Shown piece by piece: positions 60,413 to 64,000 of a stretch of DNA of 64,000 nt (positions within the stretch are counted from its first letter, which is position 1; every line of letters begins with the position of its first letter). The notes under the pieces were generated by a model that saw only the letters and a program-made list of their open reading frames with translations, was not told the origin of the DNA and ran no database searches. The stretch is from Seleniivibrio woodruffii (GTDB lineage: Bacteria > Chrysiogenota > Deferribacteres > Deferribacterales > Geovibrionaceae). The stretch covers positions 186,001-250,000 of the forward strand of contig NZ_SMGG01000005.1 of assembly GCF_004339245.1 (NCBI RefSeq), in the 5' to 3' direction. A program made the position numbers and the translations under genes.

Positions 60413-61765
60413 TTATCTCATTTTGAGAAAATCTCTCATCATGGCAGGGTTCAGCTTATTGGAGCCGCCCAGTTTCTTTTTCATCTGCTTCATCATCTTG
60501 TTCATCTGATTCAGCTGATTTACCAGTCTATTAACATCGGCAACAGAAGTTCCGCTGCCTCTTGCTATCCTTTTTCTTCTGCCGGAGTTAAGAATTTTTG
60601 CGTTCTTACGCTCCTGACGTGTCATTGAGAAGATGATGGCCTCAATCTTTTTGAACTGTTTCTCGTCCATGTCGCCCATGGAGATGTTGTTCAGACCGGG
60701 TATCATTCGCATGATGCTCTCAAGGGAGCCCATCTTCTTTATCATTTTGAACTGTTTGAGCATATCGTCGAAGTCGAGGCCGTGTTTTGCCATCTTTTCG
60801 GCCATGTCTTCCGCATCGCCGTCTTCGATGGATTCCTGCGCACGCTCAACCAGAGTGACGATATCGCCCATTCCGAGAATTCTGGAAGCCATCCTGTCGG
60901 GATAAAAGGCTTCGAACTCGCCCATTTTTTCGCCCGTACCGATGAACTTAAGGGGTTTGCCTGTCACTTCTTTAATAGAGAGTGCGGCACCGCCTCTTGC
61001 ATCGCCGTCCATTTTGGTAAGGATGATACCGGTTGCTTCAAGGCTTTCGTTGAAGGCCTTTGCAACGTTCACCGCATCCTGACCTGTCATTGCATCGGCA
61101 ACGAACAGTATCTCGTCGGGGTTAACGGCTTCTTTCGTACGGACAATCTCCGCCATAAGCTCTTCATCGATATGAAGACGTCCGGCGGTATCTATAATAA
61201 CCACATCTTTTGCGGTCTTTTTTGCATATTCAAGAGCATCCTTTGCGATCTTAACCGCATCTCTGGAGTCTCTGTCGGAGTAAACGTCGCATCCGAGCTG
61301 TTTACCCAGTGTTTCAAGCTGGTCTATGGCCGCAGGGCGATAGATGTCGCCTGCAACAAGCAGAACGTTTCTTTTCTGCTTCATCAGCAGTCCGGCAAGT
61401 TTACCGGATGATGTTGTTTTACCCGAACCCTGAAGACCCGCCATCATGATAACGGTGGGGGGCTGTGAGTTCAGCCTTATCTTGCCCTCGTCATAATCCT
61501 TTCCGCCGAGGATCTCAACAAGCTCGTCGTGCACTATCTTGATGAATACCTGATCGGGTGTGAGGCTTTTGAGAACCTCTTCGCCCATGGCCTTTGCCTG
61601 AACGCTGCCTATAAAGTTTTTGACGACCTTATAGTTTACGTCGGCCTCAAGAAGAGCCATGCGCACCATTTTAAGTGCTTCTGTTATATTGCTTTCATCA
61701 AGGCGTACCTGTTTTTTCAGTCTCTTAAATACGCCGTTGAGCTTGTCATTCAGAGTCGCAAACAT
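60413..61765 (-). CDS. ffh: Signal recognition particle protein Ffh
   Basis: About 450 residues. GTPase: GLQGSGKTTSSGKLAG, DTAGRLHIDEEL and TKMDGDARGGAALSI; the methionine-rich M domain (MMKQMKKK, MMRDFLKMR) binds the SRP RNA and signal peptides. I prefer the ATG at 61765 to a GTG four codons earlier. It targets inner-membrane proteins co-translationally with FtsY. It heads the translation cluster. Confidence 0.97.
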   Translation of the reverse strand: MFATLNDKLNGVFKRLKKQVRLDESNITEALKMVRMALLEADVNYKVVKNFIGSVQAKAMGEEVLKSLTPDQVFIKIVHDELVEILGGKDYDEGKIRLNSQPPTVIMMAGLQGSGKTTSSGKLAGLLMKQKRNVLLVAGDIYRPAAIDQLETLGKQLGCDVYSDRDSRDAVKIAKDALEYAKKTAKDVVIIDTAGRLHIDEELMAEIVRTKEAVNPDEILFVADAMTGQDAVNVAKAFNESLEATGIILTKMDGDARGGAALSIKEVTGKPLKFIGTGEKMGEFEAFYPDRMASRILGMGDIVTLVERAQESIEDGDAEDMAEKMAKHGLDFDDMLKQFKMIKKMGSLESIMRMIPGLNNISMGDMDEKQFKKIEAIIFSMTRQERKNAKILNSGRRKRIARGSGTSVADVNRLVNQLNQMNKMMKQMKKKLGGSNKLNPAMMRDFLKMR

Positions 61766-61854
61766 TTTTAAACGCACCTCTAGGACGGTATAAGGGTGAA
61801 CTAAAGTTTATAGGTTAAAGTGGTAGGTCTGTCAATAAATATTTCCAAAAAGAC

Positions 61855-63132
61855 TCAATGCGGCTGCTCTTCGGTGCCCAGCCTGCTCAGAGCCTCGTCG
61901 GTTCTGCGCAGACGGCCGCAGAGAGCTGTTATTATCCGGCGGGAGAGCACCGGACTGTCCTTAAGTATCTCGTCAAATTCATAGGGCGAGAGAGCCAGCA
62001 GTTTTGTATCGGATTCGGCCTGAAGGGTTGCCGTTCTCTTCTCTCCGGTGATGTGCGCCATCTCTCCGAAGATCTCCCCTTCGCCGACACTGCCAACCTG
62101 CTTGCCGTCAATTATTATACGCATCCTGCCGTCCTGAACATAATATATGTCACAGCCTTCGTCGCCCTGTCTGAAAAGAACCTCGCCGCTTTTCAGCCTT
62201 TTGGCGAATCTGTCCAGAAGGCGGCCGTTCATCCGCATGAAAAGGGCAGAAGGCCTCTCCGCACTGAACAGCATGTTAAGAATGAGGATATCCGCACGGT
62301 AGCAGACGAAAACGAACTGGGCGCAGTATAGGTACAGCATGAAAACCACATATGCCCAGACCAGAACAACGATGATAGACCCCACGATGCCGTATGCCGT
62401 GCTGACGCTGAACATGTTGAACATGCCGAACGCCGCAAACTTGACTGCGGAATAAAGCAGAATGAAAAGCACGGCCCCTTTGGCGGCGCTCTTCGAATCG
62501 GGCTTCTTGACAGGGATGTATCTGAAACTCATAAACACCAGCATAAAGCTGAGCAGAGCCGAAATTACAACAGAAGCTATGGATATGGAGTGGATCACAA
62601 GGATCCCGGTCATATTAAAGAATGTAAGGTATTGTATGATAAGCCCTTTAACGGCACTGAAAACGGTGAGCATGAGCACGAGCGCAAAGACCACAGGGAG
62701 AATTATAAATGCTATTCCATTCTCCATAAAGAAGTTGCGCTTATTCTCAGAGGGGAATATGACGAAAAACGCCCGCTGGATTGACACCAGAATAAGGCGG
62801 CTGGACCACACAAGGTTCAGAAGACCGAATATCCCCAGTGCACTTCCCGCACTGCCTGAAATGCCCAGATCCTTGAACATCTGCGGGGAAATGTTCTCGT
62901 TGAAGGTTGAGAGCAGATAGAAAAGCTCCTCGGAAAAGTTGGGGTACTTAGCCAGAAAAGTATCAAATATATAAAACAGAAAGAGCACCAGCGGAATGAG
63001 TGACAGAAGCATGTAATACGCCGCCGCCGCCGCATGGTTTCTCAGTTCGTTGCTTATAAAATAGCTGTAGCTTATGGTGAGACGCTGAAAAAACTCAAGG
63101 ACGTATCTTTCAGCCTGCCTGTAGAACCTCAT
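61855..63132 (-). CDS. YihY/BrkB membrane protein fused to a cyclic-nucleotide-binding domain
   Basis: 425 residues. Residues 1-290 form a six-helix YihY/virulence-factor-BrkB-type membrane protein (HAAAAAYYMLLSLIPLVL is the hallmark). Residues 300-420 are a CRP-like cyclic-nucleotide-binding domain: EVLFRQGDEGCDIYYVQDGRM, then the phosphate-binding cassette GEIFGEMAHITGEKRTATLQAE with Glu and Arg conserved. There is no DNA-binding helix, so it would read a nucleotide at the membrane. It follows the M15 peptidase by one base. Confidence 0.88.
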   Translation of the reverse strand: MRFYRQAERYVLEFFQRLTISYSYFISNELRNHAAAAAYYMLLSLIPLVLFLFYIFDTFLAKYPNFSEELFYLLSTFNENISPQMFKDLGISGSAGSALGIFGLLNLVWSSRLILVSIQRAFFVIFPSENKRNFFMENGIAFIILPVVFALVLMLTVFSAVKGLIIQYLTFFNMTGILVIHSISIASVVISALLSFMLVFMSFRYIPVKKPDSKSAAKGAVLFILLYSAVKFAAFGMFNMFSVSTAYGIVGSIIVVLVWAYVVFMLYLYCAQFVFVCYRADILILNMLFSAERPSALFMRMNGRLLDRFAKRLKSGEVLFRQGDEGCDIYYVQDGRMRIIIDGKQVGSVGEGEIFGEMAHITGEKRTATLQAESDTKLLALSPYEFDEILKDSPVLSRRIITALCGRLRRTDEALSRLGTEEQPH

Positions 63133-63133
63133 T

Positions 63134-63973
63134 TCAGACCACTTTTACATGCCACGGTTCAAACCGCACGCCGTAGGGGTTCTTTTCGTCATATCGGATC
63201 CGCATGTATCCGCCTTCGATGAGGCTTGCATACTCTTTTGTGGTGGCGAACCTGTCGGTGAAGTTGTCCGCACCCCAGCCTCTGATGCCCACATCAAAAT
63301 CGCCTATGCCATGAAACGAATAGCCCACGGGAGCGAGGGAGCGGGAGGCCATTGAAAGGTTGCCTCTGGTCTGAACAGCCTTGTTCAGAAAAAGATAGAG
63401 CTGTTTTACGGTTCCCCTGATGCCGGATGTCAGCGTGAGGCTTTTCATGTCCTTCATTATCTTGTCGTGTGTGGAAACCGCATCCTTATATATATAATGT
63501 CCGGTACGGGGTATTCTGACTATATCATTGCGCCTGATGTTGTCTGTTAGCGAGGTCATTACCTTTTCGCCGAAAAACCCGTAGTCGGCGGCATCTCTGG
63601 CAAAAATCTCCTCAATATAATCCAGTTCCTTCTGGTCGAACCTGCGGAGTGAGGAATACTGCTTCATAGCCCTGAGAAGGTCGTCGTAGTTTATCACGTT
63701 GAAGTTGACATAGCCCACGTGGTTCATCACCGAGCGTATCTTCGCCGATACGGAGCGGATGAGAACAAACTCTTCGGGTGTTGCCATGTAGTCGTCGGGG
63801 AAACTGCGGTCGAATTCCTTTATCTTGCGGAAGTAGTCCTTGTTGAAAAACAGGCTGTCCTTAACTTCGGGTTCGTTGTCGAATCTATGCAGAATCTCCC
63901 CGAAAGATTCGGGGGCGGCAAGCGAGATGGAGGCTATGCAGGATAATCTTAAAAAATCCCTTCTGGACAGCAT
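63134..63973 (-). CDS. Tat-exported M15-family peptidase (VanY-like)
   Basis: 279 residues. The Tat signal LSRRDFLRLSC is followed by a short hydrophobic run. The M15 zinc/catalytic motifs are present: TSGIRGTVKQL (Arg), SFHGIGDFDVG (His and Asp) and EPWHVKVV (Glu and His) at the C-terminus. It likely trims cell-wall peptides in the periplasm as a D,D- or L,D-carboxypeptidase. Unusually it goes via Tat rather than Sec. It is the first visible gene of the unit with the YihY fusion. Confidence 0.85.
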   Translation of the reverse strand: MLSRRDFLRLSCIASISLAAPESFGEILHRFDNEPEVKDSLFFNKDYFRKIKEFDRSFPDDYMATPEEFVLIRSVSAKIRSVMNHVGYVNFNVINYDDLLRAMKQYSSLRRFDQKELDYIEEIFARDAADYGFFGEKVMTSLTDNIRRNDIVRIPRTGHYIYKDAVSTHDKIMKDMKSLTLTSGIRGTVKQLYLFLNKAVQTRGNLSMASRSLAPVGYSFHGIGDFDVGIRGWGADNFTDRFATTKEYASLIEGGYMRIRYDEKNPYGVRFEPWHVKVV

Positions 63974-64000
63974 ATTGGTTTAAGTCTCCGTCGTTCATTT

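Noticed and set aside
1-64000. CRISPR array or prophage
   Set aside because: No regularly spaced direct repeats, cas genes or phage structural genes were found.

Overview
The window reads as chromosomal DNA of an anaerobically respiring, motile, Gram-negative bacterium. The best fit is the Deferribacterota (Denitrovibrio/Geovibrio/Seleniivibrio-like). That placement is inference from gene content and style: multihaem c-type cytochromes, a periplasmic [NiFe] hydrogenase, a CowN protein pointing to nitrogen fixation elsewhere in the genome, many sensor kinases, and moderate GC. No rRNA is present to confirm it. Both strands are densely coded and there is no CRISPR array, phage or complete insertion sequence.

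Layout. 1-4.7 kb: a four-gene signalling operon (two histidine kinases, a REC-HDOD regulator, a stand-alone receiver). 4.75-10 kb: cowN, two AraC regulators and a decahaem outer-surface cytochrome. 10.1-10.7 kb: a tRNA-Pro locus with decayed duplicates and a 153-bp mobile-looking repeat. 10.7-15.6 kb: two transporters, an unknown small protein and a diguanylate cyclase. 15.65-23.9 kb: recC-recB-recD. 24.4-29.75 kb: an 11-haem NapC/NirT-type cytochrome, the Fo part of ATP synthase behind hemL, and a guanidine-I riboswitch with its paired SMR exporters. 29.9-33.9 kb: a hydrogenase large subunit, a Tat-targeted small subunit and a haem-binding chemoreceptor in one tight operon. 34-41.6 kb: a KhtTU-like cation/proton antiporter, argC-argJ, and a Cache kinase with an HD-GYP regulator. 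41.6-56.5 kb: MarR and WYL regulators, two TauE/SafE permeases, def, clpC, a PanE-Nudix fusion, a PilZ protein, a peroxiredoxin, mnmA with a LarE-like gene, and a kinase lacking its phospho-histidine. 56.7-64 kb: rplM-rpsI and the ffh-rpsP-khpA-rimM-trmD-rplS translation cluster, a YihY/cyclic-nucleotide fusion and a Tat-exported M15 peptidase.

How they fit together. Electron transfer (decahaem lipoprotein, NapC-type multihaem protein, periplasmic hydrogenase) and ion-coupled energy conservation (Fo, antiporter) lie alongside dense sensory wiring. The c-di-GMP machinery includes a synthase (GGDEF), a hydrolase (HD-GYP) and a receptor (PilZ).

The strongest candidate for an undescribed system is the hydrogenase-chemoreceptor operon at 29.9-33.9 kb. 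Its large subunit stops exactly at the last metal-ligand motif, so it lacks the usual processed tail. The receptor carries a c-type haem motif in the same compartment as the hydrogenase, which suggests H2 or redox taxis. Two repeat families are the next most interesting: a 153-bp element flanked at both sites by duplicated terminators, and a 123-bp element with compensatory base changes.
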